Shown piece by piece: positions 1 to 11,036 of a stretch of DNA of 64,000 bases. Each line of letters begins with the position of its first letter. Position 1 is the first letter of the stretch. The DNA is taken from NCBI GenBank assembly GCA_021234155.1, contig JAJEKV010000065.1:4149594-4213593 (forward strand), given 5' to 3'. Source of the stretch: Isoetes taiwanensis (taxonomy: Eukaryota; Streptophyta; Lycopodiopsida; Isoetales; Isoetaceae). The notes below the pieces were generated by a model that saw nothing but the letters and a program-made list of their open reading frames with translations, searched no databases and was not told where the DNA came from. A program made the translations under genes and the position numbers.

Positions 1-369
1 TTGTTAATATCTTAGGTAAGTCTTCTTTTTTCTTCCATTCATACGTTTCTCTGTTGCCCTAAATGCCGCTCGGACGGAATGGACGATCATGGCCTGAGAT
101 GACAAGGTGAAGACCCCAAATCATGTTCGGTTGTCTTGCTTGCTTCCTTGAATGCTTCTTAGCCACCTCACAATGATCTTGGATAGCATCCTCCACAGAT
201 AGGCAAATAATAGGCTCATCAAGGAGGTAGATTTCTGATTTACCAAAAAAAAAAAAAAGAGAGAAAAAAAAGTTTTTGTAAAATACGTTTGTATTGATAC
301 ATACTTGTAAAAAACGTATGCATACGTATTTTTTACATACGTACAAAACGTTTAGGACAACATTGATGT
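1..369. other. AT-rich stretch without a gene
   Basis: No supportable coding sequence. Positions 270-360 are AT-rich with repeated ACGTA/TACGT words, including a short palindrome around 316-330. A similar vocabulary reappears at the far right end of the window (63,850-64,000). Confidence 0.4.
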
Positions 370-2640
370 ATAGGCTTTTAAGTTCTGCCACGTTGGGGAT
401 CATCATCGTATACCCCTAGTAACCAACTCCCAAAGATAAGAGACATTGGCAAGATTTGAACCCATGACAAAATGAACACTTATTTTGGCATTACTAGGCC
501 TATACCAACTCACCACACATCCATTGGGCAAAATTTTGGCCATACATGCATACTTTGTAGGCAGGATATAATCCCACCTCCCTAGGGGCATCGTTGAACC
601 CAACGTCACCAGCCTAATGCCGCCTGCCACATATGACTTTTTAGTAACCAGTAAACCAGCCACAGTAATCTGTAAACCAACTTTTACTGGTCTAGATTAG
701 TCATTTTACAAACTAGCTAGTTTTTGTCCCACTGCCAACGAGAAGCCAAAGTGGAGGACATGTATAGGCTTTTAAGTTCTGCCACGTTGGGGATCATCAT
801 CGTAGGGGTTAGATTAGTCATTTTACAAACTAGCTAGTTTTTGTCCCACTGCCAACGAGCAGCCAAAGTGGAGGACATGTATATCGTATACCCCTAGTAA
901 CCAACTCCCAAAGATAAGAGACATTGACAAGGTTTGAACCATGACCAAATGAACACTTATTTTGGCATTATTAGGCCTATACCAACTCACCACACATCCG
1001 TTGGGCAAAACTTTGGCCATACATGCACACTTTGTAGGCAGGATATAATCCCACCTTGAGGAAGTTTTCGGATCCTAGGGGTAACTCTAGGGGCATCGTT
1101 GAACCCAACGTCACCAGCCTAATGCCGCCTGCCACATATGACTTTTTGGGCATCCTAGGACTAGAGGGCTTTTACAAGGTAACGATGAAACCCGACCCAC
1201 GATGAATCAGTAAACCAACTTTTACTGGTCTAGACTAGTCATTTTACAAACTAGCTAGTTTTTGTCCCACTGCCAATGAGCAGCCAAAGTGGAGGACATT
1301 TATAGGCTTTTAAGTTCTGCCACGTTGGGATCATCATCGTATACCCCTAGTAACCAACTCCCAAAGATAAGAGGCATTGACAAGGTTTGACCCCATGACC
1401 AAATGAACACTTATTTTGGCATTACTAGGCCTATACCAACTCACCACACATCCGTTGGGCAAAACTTTGGCCATACATGCACACTTTGTAGGCAGGATAT
1501 AATCCCACCTTGAGGAAGTTTTCGGATCCTAGGGGCAACTCTAGGGGCATCGTTGAACCCAACGTCACCAGCCTAATGCCGCCTACCACATATGATTTTT
1601 TGGGCATCTTAGGACCAGAGGGCTCTTTTACGATTACCAAGAAACCAGCCCACGTAATGTCAGTAAAACCAACTTTTTTACCGGTCTAGACTAGTCTTTT
1701 TACAAACTAGCTAGTTTTTGTCCCACTGCCAACGAGCAGCCAAAGTGGAGGACATGTATAAGCTTTTAAGTTCTACCACGTCGGGGATCATCATCGTATA
1801 CCCCTAGTAACCAACTTCCAAATATAAGTGACATTGGCAAAGTTTGAACCCATGACCAAATGAACACTTATTTTGGCATTACTAGGCCTATACCAACTCA
1901 CCACACATCCGTTGGGCAAAACTTTGGCCATACATGCACAATAACCAAGATAAACCCGACCCGCGATGTCAGTAAACCAACTTTTACGGCCATACATGCA
2001 CGATAAGAATAAAACCAACCCACGATGTCGTAAATCAACTTTTACTGGTCTAGACTAGTCTTTTAACAAACTAGCTAGTTTTTGTCTCACTACCAACGAG
2101 CAGCCACAGTGGAGGACATGTATAGGCTTTTAAGTTCTACCACGTCGGGGATCATCATCATATACCCCTAGTAACCAACTTCCAAATATAAGTGACATTG
2201 TCAAGGTTTGAACCCATGACTAAATGAACACTTATTTTTGGCATTACTAGGCCTATACCAACTCATCACACATCCGTTGGGCAAAACTTTGGATACATGC
2301 ACACTTTGTAGGCAGGATACAATCCCACCTTGAGGATTCGGATCCTAGAGGCAACTCTAGGGGCATCGGTTGAACCAGTCACCCAGCCTAGTGTGCTTTG
2401 CCTTTTCACGGCTTTTTGGGCATCCTAGGACCGGAGGGCTTTTACAATGTGATAAACCCAGCCCACGGCAATCGTAAACCAACTTTTACTGGTCTAGACT
2501 AGTCTTTTTACAAACTAGCTAGTTTTTGTCCCACTGCCAACGAGCAGCCAAAGTGGAGGACATGTATAGGCTTTTAAGTTCTACCACGTCGGGGATCATC
2601 ATCATATACCCCTAGTAACCAACTTCCAAATATAAGTGAC
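370..2640. repeat. Tandem array of ~450-bp units
   Basis: The words 'cccctagtaaccaact', 'ttactaggcctataccaac' and 'aaactagctagttt' recur in the same order. The first word begins near 413, 893, 1345, 1801, 2166 and 2610, giving six units with spacings of about 360 to 480 bp. Units differ by small indels; two lack the 'aggatataatcccacc' part. Each unit holds a tRNA-like segment on the minus strand, so the array probably grew from a genomic segment containing a SINE. It stops abruptly at about 2640, where the H3-bearing LTR element fragment begins. Open frames inside the array are fragments of the repeat and are not genes. Confidence 0.85.
453..514 (-). promoter_or_regulatory. tRNA-like Pol III A and B boxes (SINE head)
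   Basis: On the minus strand a B-box-like word (GGTTCAAATC, 453-462) lies about 45 bp downstream of an A-box-like word (GGTGAGTTGGTA, about 503-514). This is the spacing and order of an internal RNA polymerase III promoter in tRNA-derived SINEs. The pair recurs in most units of the surrounding tandem array. No complete tRNA cloverleaf was found, so this is a SINE head and not a tRNA gene. Confidence 0.5.
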
Positions 2641-2887
2641 AGGCTTAGTATGAGCCAACAGTTTGAGCCAAATTTGGATTTTGGTGCTAAAATTTTACGC
2701 TAATTAGACAATTCTAAGCATTCTAATTATGGTACAAGGAATTATACTTACAATTAATTCATTTAAGAGTACTATTATATAAAAAAGAAGAGGTTTAATT
2801 TACAGAGAAAATTGACTTTTATAGCTAATAATTAGAATATACAGAGGAAAACTTATATATTTATAAGGTTTACAAAATTGGAGGTGT

Positions 2888-4060
2888 TTAAGGCCTCTGC
2901 CTGTGGATCCTCCTCGCCAGATGCAGGTCCTTCGACATCACCGACACCCGCTTGGCGTGGATTGTGCAGAGGTTGCCTTCTTCGAAGAGCTGGACCAGCT
3001 CTGCCTCTGATGCCCCCTTTAGGGCCCGGACTGTTAGGGGTGTCACCCTGTAGTTTGTCCGGAACTCCTGGATAACCTCCCGAAGGAGCCGCTCGAACGG
3101 CACCTTCCTGATGAGGAGATTAGCGCATTGCTGGAAGTGCCTAATCTCCCAAAAAACTCGGGCATGCCTTGAATTAGGTCCATGGTGGACCTTCTTCGGC
3201 GGCTCCGGTCTTGGTGGTGGCGGCTTGGGCTTCTTCGGCCGCCCACCCTTAACGTACGTTTGTACGTTTTGTTTGCAGTACCAATCATTGTACCTCTTTC
3301 ACCGGCAGAGGTACTCTTAGTACACCTTTTTACGACGCTGGAATTCACGATCTTGTTTTAACATGAATTCCCGCTCGTCCACCTTCTGCTTCTTGATGAC
3401 CTTTGGTGGCTTGGGCCACTTAGAGTATGGTGGGCGAGCGTTAGGGTTTGAGGACTCCCCGGCGTCTCCTTCGGGCTCTTCCTCTGATTGCCCGGCTGCT
3501 TCGCTCTCCTCCTCTTCCTCCTCCTCCTCGCCGGTGGGGTCAGAGCGAGGATCCTCAATGTGGGCCCGTCCCTCTTGGGCCGGTCCTGGTCCCCCGGACC
3601 TCTTCTCCCTCCTTCTTGCTTCTTTCTCCCTCTCCTCTTCTTTCGCTGACCCCTCTCCTCGGCCCATTCTGTCACCTTCTCCTTGCCCTTCTTCTTTTTG
3701 GAGGTGCCAACCTCCTCCTGGCGTGGTTCTTCTGCTTTGCTGCTTCTGCTTTGCTCTTGTTATTCTTCTTTGCTCTTGGTCTTTGGTGGTCTTTGCTCTG
3801 CTCTTGCTCCCTCCTCACAGGCGGACATAGGACCCGAAGTGGGCGATCTCGTCCATCCCTTTGCATCTCCATTGAGGGGCTGCTCGGGGGGCCTCCTCAC
3901 AGGAGGCGTGGAAGGTCTCGTCCGTAGAGCTGGACGGCTCCTCCTCCCTCCCCGGCCGAAGATACTCGGGGATCTTCTTCCCTGGACCCGCTGCTGCTTC
4001 CGCCATTGAGGGTGTGCGCCTTGGGCTAAACTTCTTGGCAGTGCATTTGGTCCTCGCCAT
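2888..4060 (-). pseudogene. Histone H3-like protein with long inserted tail, retroelement-borne
   Basis: One 391-codon frame begins MARTKCTAKK, like the H3 N-terminus including K4, and ends with a full H3 histone fold (codons ~296-390: EIRHFQQCANLLIRK, FERLLREVIQEF, NLCTIHAKRV, KDLHLARRI). About 270 residues are inserted between tail and fold. These comprise a segment ~AAAGPGKKIPEYLRP, Lys-rich then acidic low complexity, and a motif NPNARPPYSKWPKPP near codon 205 that is also present in the second copy. The frame is broken by three stops (TGA 3815-3817, TAA 3317-3319, TGA 3299-3301) but has no frameshift, so decay is recent or mild. EIRHFQ..NLLI resembles plant CENH3, while loop 1 has canonical H3 length. 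The GC content is far above the flanks. Role is unknown; it sits where gag normally starts. Confidence 0.8.
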
Positions 4061-4614
4061 ATCTTATGGTTAATCAAACTGATTACGTTAAGCTGATTAA
4101 CAAAGAAGGGGGTTTAGGCAAGGTTAGGGAGAAAATGGGGTGGCAAGAAGATATTTAAAAGGGAAGATGCTCTAGGGAATATTCTCCTACCATTAATAGC
4201 CCTATTAATTAGCCCCCTTATTAATTATCCCAGTATACCCATTTATTAGTATATGGTTAATGCTGTATTATACTATGAAATTCGAATTTTTCTAATGGTT
4301 TGAAGTGTCAATTATGAATTTGCGCCATTTTTCACCCGGGTCTCGGATTGGGATGATTCTTTGACCCATTTTGGGTGAAATCTGATGCTAATACATAATT
4401 TTCACTCTAACTTTACTAGAATATTAATTTGGCTCATTCTTTTTCCCCCATCTAACAACTTAGCCTATTCTTACGGACCCACTACTTAGGAGAAAAATTT
4501 TTCCCCTATTTTCGAGGTTCCATGGTGGAAATTTTTATTTCACACCCTATTAGGCCTGTTAGACTACTTACTAGGGACATGGTCAGTGCTAGTTCCTGGT
4601 CAACCAAGAACATC

Positions 4615-4626
4615 GCTCTGATACCA
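4615..4626 (-). other. Primer-binding site (tRNA-iMet)
   Basis: On the minus strand the sequence reads TGGTATCAGAGC, the standard plant LTR-retrotransposon primer site complementary to the 3' end of initiator tRNA-Met. It lies one base after the LTR terminus GCGTCACA. This fixes the orientation and shows that the H3-like ORF follows as the first internal ORF. Confidence 0.9.
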
Positions 4627-4655
4627 TTGTGACGCTCCCTACAAAATATGTACAA

Positions 4656-7600
4656 AGAGCTAAATTCTATTGCTCACTAGGAAGGAATCATTTTGAAGAC
4701 CTGGAGTGTTCCTACTGCTATGCTATAGAAGCTAAAATAGGGCTTCTGCAATACAAAAATGAGGCCTTTGCCATGAATACATAACATGCAGGAACATTTT
4801 AAGGCTTTGATAGGAATAGATGTACTGAAACTGAGAGTTGAAATTTATAGGATTGCCATCGCATTGGTTGGGGCTGGTGGAAAATACTTTGAATGACTCC
4901 ATTAGAATGCTTATGAGTTGAGCAAATTCCAAATCCTTCCCGCTCTTCAAGAAGAAGGCTGTCATAACTGCAAGAATATAGTTGAATATGAAGAAGCCCA
5001 AAAGAGAAAATGCCCTGCATAGCTTTTTACCTTCAATCAGATATTGCTTTCTTGGATCCTCATTGAATTAAGCTCAAGTTGAAAAAAAAGCATTGTTATC
5101 TATTTTGAGCACCCTCGCACCTGATTTAGAATGGTGGAAGAATTGATGTGTAGAGTTCATTCTCAAGCCCCTGTTTTCCAAAATAGGGTTAAGCTTTCGC
5201 GCAAGAAACGTGGAGCTAAAAAATGGACCAGTTAGTATACTTCACTGCTAAGCCGAACTTTTCATGAGAAATTGGAGCTGAATCATATTCCTATTTGCAG
5301 ACGAATACCAAGAATGAGAGTTGTAGGTCCTGCATTTCACAACAAATACTTAACAATTTGATGCATTTCTGAAGGAAAATCAAGCAGGAATAGAAATGGT
5401 AAGAAATATACCTGAGGAGGTGTTTGACTTTAGCATCAAGTTCTTCTTCCCGAAATTGAGGTTGACGTTCCCTGACTCCAAGAGAAGTTTGCTAGCTATC
5501 TTCTACAATCTACCTATACTCTGCTCGATTTTTTTGCGATTTCTTCTAACAGGCTGACGGTTTTAAATTGCACCCATGACTGCATTAATTGCATCGGCAA
5601 AAGCAAGAACCGACATCACTAAAACAATTGCCCAACTTACCCCTGAAGTCGTGGCACAAATGTTATGTCGACATAAAAGCAGACATGGCAACGTGGCATG
5701 AAAGTCTTGCTCTTCTTCCAGAGCTGCAAAAGTTCCCACCTCCGGTTGCCCACCTCTCCATAGCATGTGCCGCTCATCTGTGTCCCCTGTACATTAGACT
5801 GCTCAGCAAGTGTTTGATAAAGCCAAGCCCTTTATCTCTTGCGTCGTTGTCCTAAACGGAATGTCAAGCAATATAACAAAAATATTGCAAGAAAACCCTG
5901 CTGCTATCAAGAAATGAAGGATGTGCCAAAAGCAGCAACGCCAAGAACTGTATAGGACCAGGGCCATCGCTGCCCTGTGCCACTCTCTTCCCGCTCAAAG
6001 TTTTAACAGGTAGAAGAGGCGAAAGACGTAGACGACCAAAATATTCCCGCAAAGGGCGAAGGGAACGCCGCCTGCGTCTGCACATGCAGCGTTCCGACAC
6101 GGTTCCCAACCCCATCCCATTTTAATAAGAAAGATTAAAACCTACTAACATGAAAACCCAAAAAATACCTAGAAAGTTGCAATATTTAAAGCTCATAAGG
6201 CATTTGAAATGAGTTAATACAATAGATGAGCTTGTGAAAGATCGGAAGATAATGCATCCGAATCAGTAGAGGAAATTCCAAAACGACCTTCGCAACACCC
6301 AAAGAAAGGTAAGATAGCTACAAAGAGAAGAAAAAGGCAGCGAAAGGTAGAGCCACCAAAGGTAGAAACATATCTTAGAACTACAGCAAATTATCATATG
6401 CATTTTTATGATGCGTATTATGCCTAGACTTCACAATCTTTTGATTGTTGTCGAAACATTGTGACTGGTAGAAGTGATAGGATCCAACAACAGACTATTG
6501 CCAATTCTATAGACAGATGGCAAGGACTAAAAGTAGAATCACATATCAATTGAACTTGCCCTTTTCTTCTCTTAGAACCCGAAAATACACGGGCCGATTC
6601 TTTCATGCAAAGAGGCAGATATTATACGCTTTTGAAAAACTACAAGGGGATAAGACCATTCAAAATCATGTTGAGCATATATGCACTCTAGATGTACGTA
6701 TTAATATATCTAATCGAATACATCACCAAGTTATAGCAAAAATATGTTGATAAGCATACAAAAATATGAAAGAAAACCCCTGTTATTATACGACATATTC
6801 ATGCATGGGGCCTTTCTAGGCACGGAGAGCTGTTGAATAGGTATATTCGTGAGTTATGCTATACTTTGAGCTATAGATGGTGATTCTCATTTGTGGGGTA
6901 TGATCTAACAAATTGGGATATCTCATATTAAAATACTGGAGGTGTTGATCTCATACAGATTGCATTACATCACCTCTTGCGTGAATATCTAGCATAATAA
7001 TAGGGGGTGCAAACAATATAATTATATGCTTTTTCAATATAGTTTTTATATGATTTAAAATTCATATTGTATGCAATGTACTAATGCATATATCTATAGT
7101 GCAGTGGTCTAGGACATTAATGTGCGTATATCTCTCTTTCTTTATTTTCCAGGGCATACAAGCCTCGTGCATAGCATTCTAGGGCATTCTTGCACACACT
7201 CGTACACAAAAAGGGGGGAACTACGGCGGCATGTTTCTTGGCGGCTAGGGCGGTGGACGGAGGAAACCGACTCCTCCTCTCCAAATCTGGCACTGCTGCC
7301 ACTGTCTTGGTGCTCATACAACCAGGTCGTTGCTAGCAGGGCAACATAAATTTCTTGCTTCCAAAATTTTCAGGAAAAAAGATCTGTGCAGATTACATAT
7401 TTCTTCTCCTTTCTGGCGGCTACAATCGGCTTCTTTGTCTGTGAAACAGGTAACCACAAACGTGGCTCTCTTCTTTGATGCTTTGCATTATGTCCTTTCC
7501 CTTCTTCTTGGATATGGTCACGCCGAAAGGGTTTGCTCGAAAGAGACACTGGCCTATAAGGTGAAGAGGCGAAGATTTTTTGCAGCAAGATTTAGGTTAT

Positions 7601-8739
7601 GGAGAGGAGTCAGTATGTTTTTTTTACAGTGATAACCCTTTGGTCTAAAGAATTTCTTGGAACGAATTTTATATTGCCATTATCTCTTCACTCTTCCTTG
7701 CTAGCAGAAAGATCCAGATTCTGCTAAAGATGATAAGAAAGGTTCAGTTTGGTCAGGAGAATTCTCTATGTTCATCAGAATTTCTGTTTTAAATTGAAGA
7801 GACAGGGATAAAAGAAATATGGCAGCGGCTACAGCATAAAACATGAGCAACGGAAGCATCTAGGCTGTTTTTCAAGTACTGATATGCTTGTCAAGCCTCT
7901 CAAATTCTGAAGGTTGAGAGAAATTTTGGTACTGATGCCAAAATGCCTTGGCTGCTCATATGGAGTTGAAAGATATTCTGGTGCTGATCCCTAAATGCCT
8001 TGACTGTCCATATGGATTTGATATGCTCAAATACTGCTATGTTTGAGCATATGCTTCTCCGAATGTGCTTCTTCAGGTACTGATATGCCTGTACTACATT
8101 TGGCTGCTGTCTTCTTTCTAAGGCCACACATCTTCCTTTTACTTCAGCTGTCCAGATTACATGTATGTTCTTTAGAACAAGATGTATCATTTCGAGAGCC
8201 TTTGGCTCTTTTGGATCATCTTGCAACTTTTGGTTCCGATGTGGAGAGATAATTCTGCGCTTACAAGTATATGTGCTATTATTAGAGCTTTGAATAAGTT
8301 TCTGCAGTTAAGGGAATGAAGAAGTTGAGTCTACTCCTATAGTAGTTCTCTTACTGTAATGAAGCATTGTATTTTCTTCTATATAATATAAAAAAAAAAA
8401 ACACTTATAAAAAAAAGGGAGAGATGTCCTTATCATCAGATGGAAGCGGATTTTGAACGATCCCTAGTGCCAGATGATGTCGGATTTGGGAGGATTTGGT
8501 GCTCTTTTTGCACGAATGTCTCCACCTCGTGACCACTACGGCGTAGTTATCTGTTTTGCCCAGCCATCGAGCATCTTCTCAGATTCGAAGCATTTCTTTT
8601 TGGTATAGATAGCCAAAGTTCTAGCCAGGCAAAATTGTCTGTCGTGGCATATACTCTAACGTAATGTTCATATAAAGGACATCACTACAACCCCAACATT
8701 TGGTCCACAGCTAAAAACAACAGTAAAAACAAAATACGA
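4656..8739. other. Long stretch without a recognisable gene
   Basis: No ORF here resembles a family I know. Two weak hints only. A minus-strand hydrophobic stretch at 5040-4732 (GFFIFNYILAVMTAFF) could be a decayed membrane-protein exon. A plus-strand basic stretch around 6250-6420 reads through without stops and could be a decayed coding fragment. Neither has an identifiable domain or clear splice signals. Confidence 0.4.
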
Positions 8740-8998
8740 GTTGTTTTTTTGAAGATTTGAAAAAAACCTACACGTAATTATTTGGAGGTGTGGTTTTCCA
8801 AGGATATATTGTAGTTTTTCTTAAGGAGCCGTAGTTCTTTTTTTTAAGAATGTGTGGTTTTTTAAGGAGGTGTAGTTTCTTTTTTAAGGATGTATTATTT
8901 TCTCAAGCCGTATAGTTTTTTGAAGGGATGTTTTTTTTAAGGTGTAGTTTTTTAAGGTAGTGTTTTTTTGAGGTGTGGTTTTTTATGGTTTTCTAAGG
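8740..8998. repeat. Degenerate T-rich minisatellite
   Basis: The segment consists of loosely repeated words of the type 'ggtgtggttttttaagg' and 'ggtgtagttttttaagg' at intervals of roughly 20-35 bp. Period and sequence are irregular, so this is an old, decayed tandem repeat. No coding content. Confidence 0.6.
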
Positions 8999-10540
8999 AT
9001 CCATGTATGACCAAGTTGTCCACATGCCATTACTGCCACAAAATGGCAGCATACAAGAGCTATATGCATGCTTGACACACTTCACTAGCATTTGACTTCA
9101 TACATGTGTGTGCGTGTGAGAGCTTGTAGAGCGTGAAACTTGAAGACTCCAACACTTGGCAACTTGTAGAAGACACATTGATATTAAGAACCAAAGATGG
9201 GCACTAGTTTGCCATCATATAGGTATTTCTTGAAGGACAATTTGATCACCTAAGCATCTTGAACACTTGAAGTCAAAGGTTGAAGACCCCAAAGTTAAAG
9301 TTTGGAAGACCACTCGAAATTCAATGGTATTTTGCATGATTCAAGCTTTTGCCATGTACTTCTTAAGGCATGATTTGCTATTTCCCAAGGCTTCACTCCC
9401 ATCGTTCCACCCAAAAAAATCATCTCTTATACATCATTTTCTTCCCTTTCATACATCATTACCATTTGTCGAGACCAAAGTTAGCAAGAGCATTTTTCGA
9501 GTCAAAAGTACACCATTCATCCATCACATATGAAAGATTGTTAAATTCCATCCAATTTAGCCTTTTCTAAAGTCCAAAACCATATTCTCTCTTTCACAAA
9601 ATAAAGATAGAGAGAGAAAGTACACCTTTGACATGACATTCTAGAAAAGGCAAAAAGTTGACCTAAAAATCTGAAAATCCAAGCACCATTATGCATATAT
9701 GTCAAAGGTTCCGTGATATCACCCCAACATCATCACCATGTCATATCCATGTCACAAAACGTTTTTGACTAGGAGAAACTTTGTTTGTTAATTTTCTTGC
9801 CACATTACCACCCTCACATTGCCATGTCACCCTTTGCTTGCCAAGTCATCACCTTGCCAAATCACCCATTCCTAGCCATTCTTGCCCTAAAAACAAAAAA
9901 TCCTTAATCAGGAAGCCGTATACTAATGCCCCCCTCTCGAAGCTTGGTTTTCCTATCCAACCATTGAATCCTCGATTCCAGGACCCTGCTTCAAGCAGGT
10001 TTAATAAAATCCAAGATCGGTCCGGGAGAACTTTTCTAAATGAATCCTCCTCGAGGCGGGCATCGTAGAAACCCAAGTGTTTCGTTGTTCGGGCAGTATA
10101 GAGGCTCCAGAATGGTGATTTGACTTCGCTATATCGTCCAGAATGGTGAAATTAGCCTAGGGACCAAGTTATACGATTCCGGTTTTGGCAATGAAAGAAA
10201 TCTTTTAACACTATACATGGTAGCATTTTGCAGACCACCTCCTAGGCCAATTGACTACTTAATGTGTTAGACATGAGCTACTTTGGTGCTTCTTGGAGAA
10301 AAGGTGGTCTTCGCCCATGGAAACTTGGTCCCGAGGGTAATATCGACGTTCTGAGTCCATTCATAGAGCTATTCACAGTTCCGGAGTGGGAGAGTTATCC
10401 GTCCGTATCGGGGGTTTGGGAGAGGACTTTTTGGGGCGAGCTACTTCGAAGGTTTTAAGGATCCTTCTTACAGGTATGAACACTCTCCCTCTATGTAATG
10501 GTACGGTGCGGGGATCCTGTTCGAATCGACTAGGACATGA
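8999..10540. other. No recognisable gene
   Basis: No supportable coding sequence. 9720-9880 is rich in recurring 'ccatgtca' and 'ttgccaa' words, suggesting a decayed low-complexity repeat. A 64-codon frame at 10,264-10,458 has no recognisable domain. Confidence 0.4.
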
Positions 10541-11036
10541 CCTCCGAAATGTAAACCCTGAGTAGGTTATAATAGGGTTTACGTTATGGAGGTCGAATTT
10601 TGAATGTTTGCACTTGGGACATGGTCGAGAAGCGGTAGTTAAAAATGCGAAGCAATAGGAACTGATGGAATGGGGTTTGAATTTATCCTCCTCTCAATGT
10701 GGCAATTAGAAGTCAGAAGCACCTTTGCAAGATCGTTTGGGATCATTCGGGATGGCCGATAGATCCAAACTCTGTTATTTTAGCTGCCATGACTCTGCAT
10801 ATGCATGTTCAGAAATGGTGCACCTAGTTATCTATGAAAACAACTACGTTTTGGCCTCCGAAACGTAGACCCTGTGTGTTGCTAGGTTATTGTAGAGTTT
10901 ACGTTATGGAGGTCGAGTTTTGGTCGTTTGCATTTGGAACATGGTCGAGAAGTTGCAGTTCATCACACAAAGCAATGAGAACTGACGGAATGAGATTTGG
11001 ATCTATTTTCCTCCCGTTGTGGCAATTATAAGTGAA
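10541..11036 (+). repeat. Tandem duplication, ~314-bp period
   Basis: The block starting 'cctccgaaatgtaaaccctg' at 10,541 recurs from 10,855 as 'cctccgaaacgtagaccctg'. Both contain 'ttacgttatggaggtcga', 'catggtcgagaag' and 'gtggcaatta' in order. About 190 bp of each unit align with roughly 80-85% identity by eye. Each unit includes a near-palindrome, as 'gacctccgaaatgtaaa' faces 'tttacgttatggaggtc', so a transcript could fold into a hairpin. Function is unknown. Confidence 0.75.

Larger units (their letters stand above)
2641..4655 (-). mobile_element. LTR retroelement fragment with H3-like first ORF (copy 1)
   Basis: Read on the minus strand the order is: about 28 bp of an LTR 3' end (4655 to 4628, ending ...GGGAGCGTCACA), one base, a perfect tRNA-iMet primer-binding site, a ~555-bp leader, the H3-like ORF (4060 to 2888), then ~250 bp of AT-rich sequence. 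The LTR end matches the solo LTR at 46,851-49,046. The leader aligns with the leader of the copy at 43,413-43,956, for example at 'cttggttgacca' and 'actgaccatg'. The rest of the LTR and everything past 2641 are lost, so gag/pol content of the parent is unknown. Confidence 0.75.

Noticed and set aside
3363-3930. Long plus-strand frames opposite the H3-like gene
   Set aside because: They are antisense shadows of its Lys/Glu/Pro-rich low-complexity region; the minus frame carries the recognisable protein.
4732-5040. Hydrophobic minus-strand frame (membrane-protein exon?)
   Set aside because: Hydrophobic but too short, with no family match and no consistent neighbouring exons.
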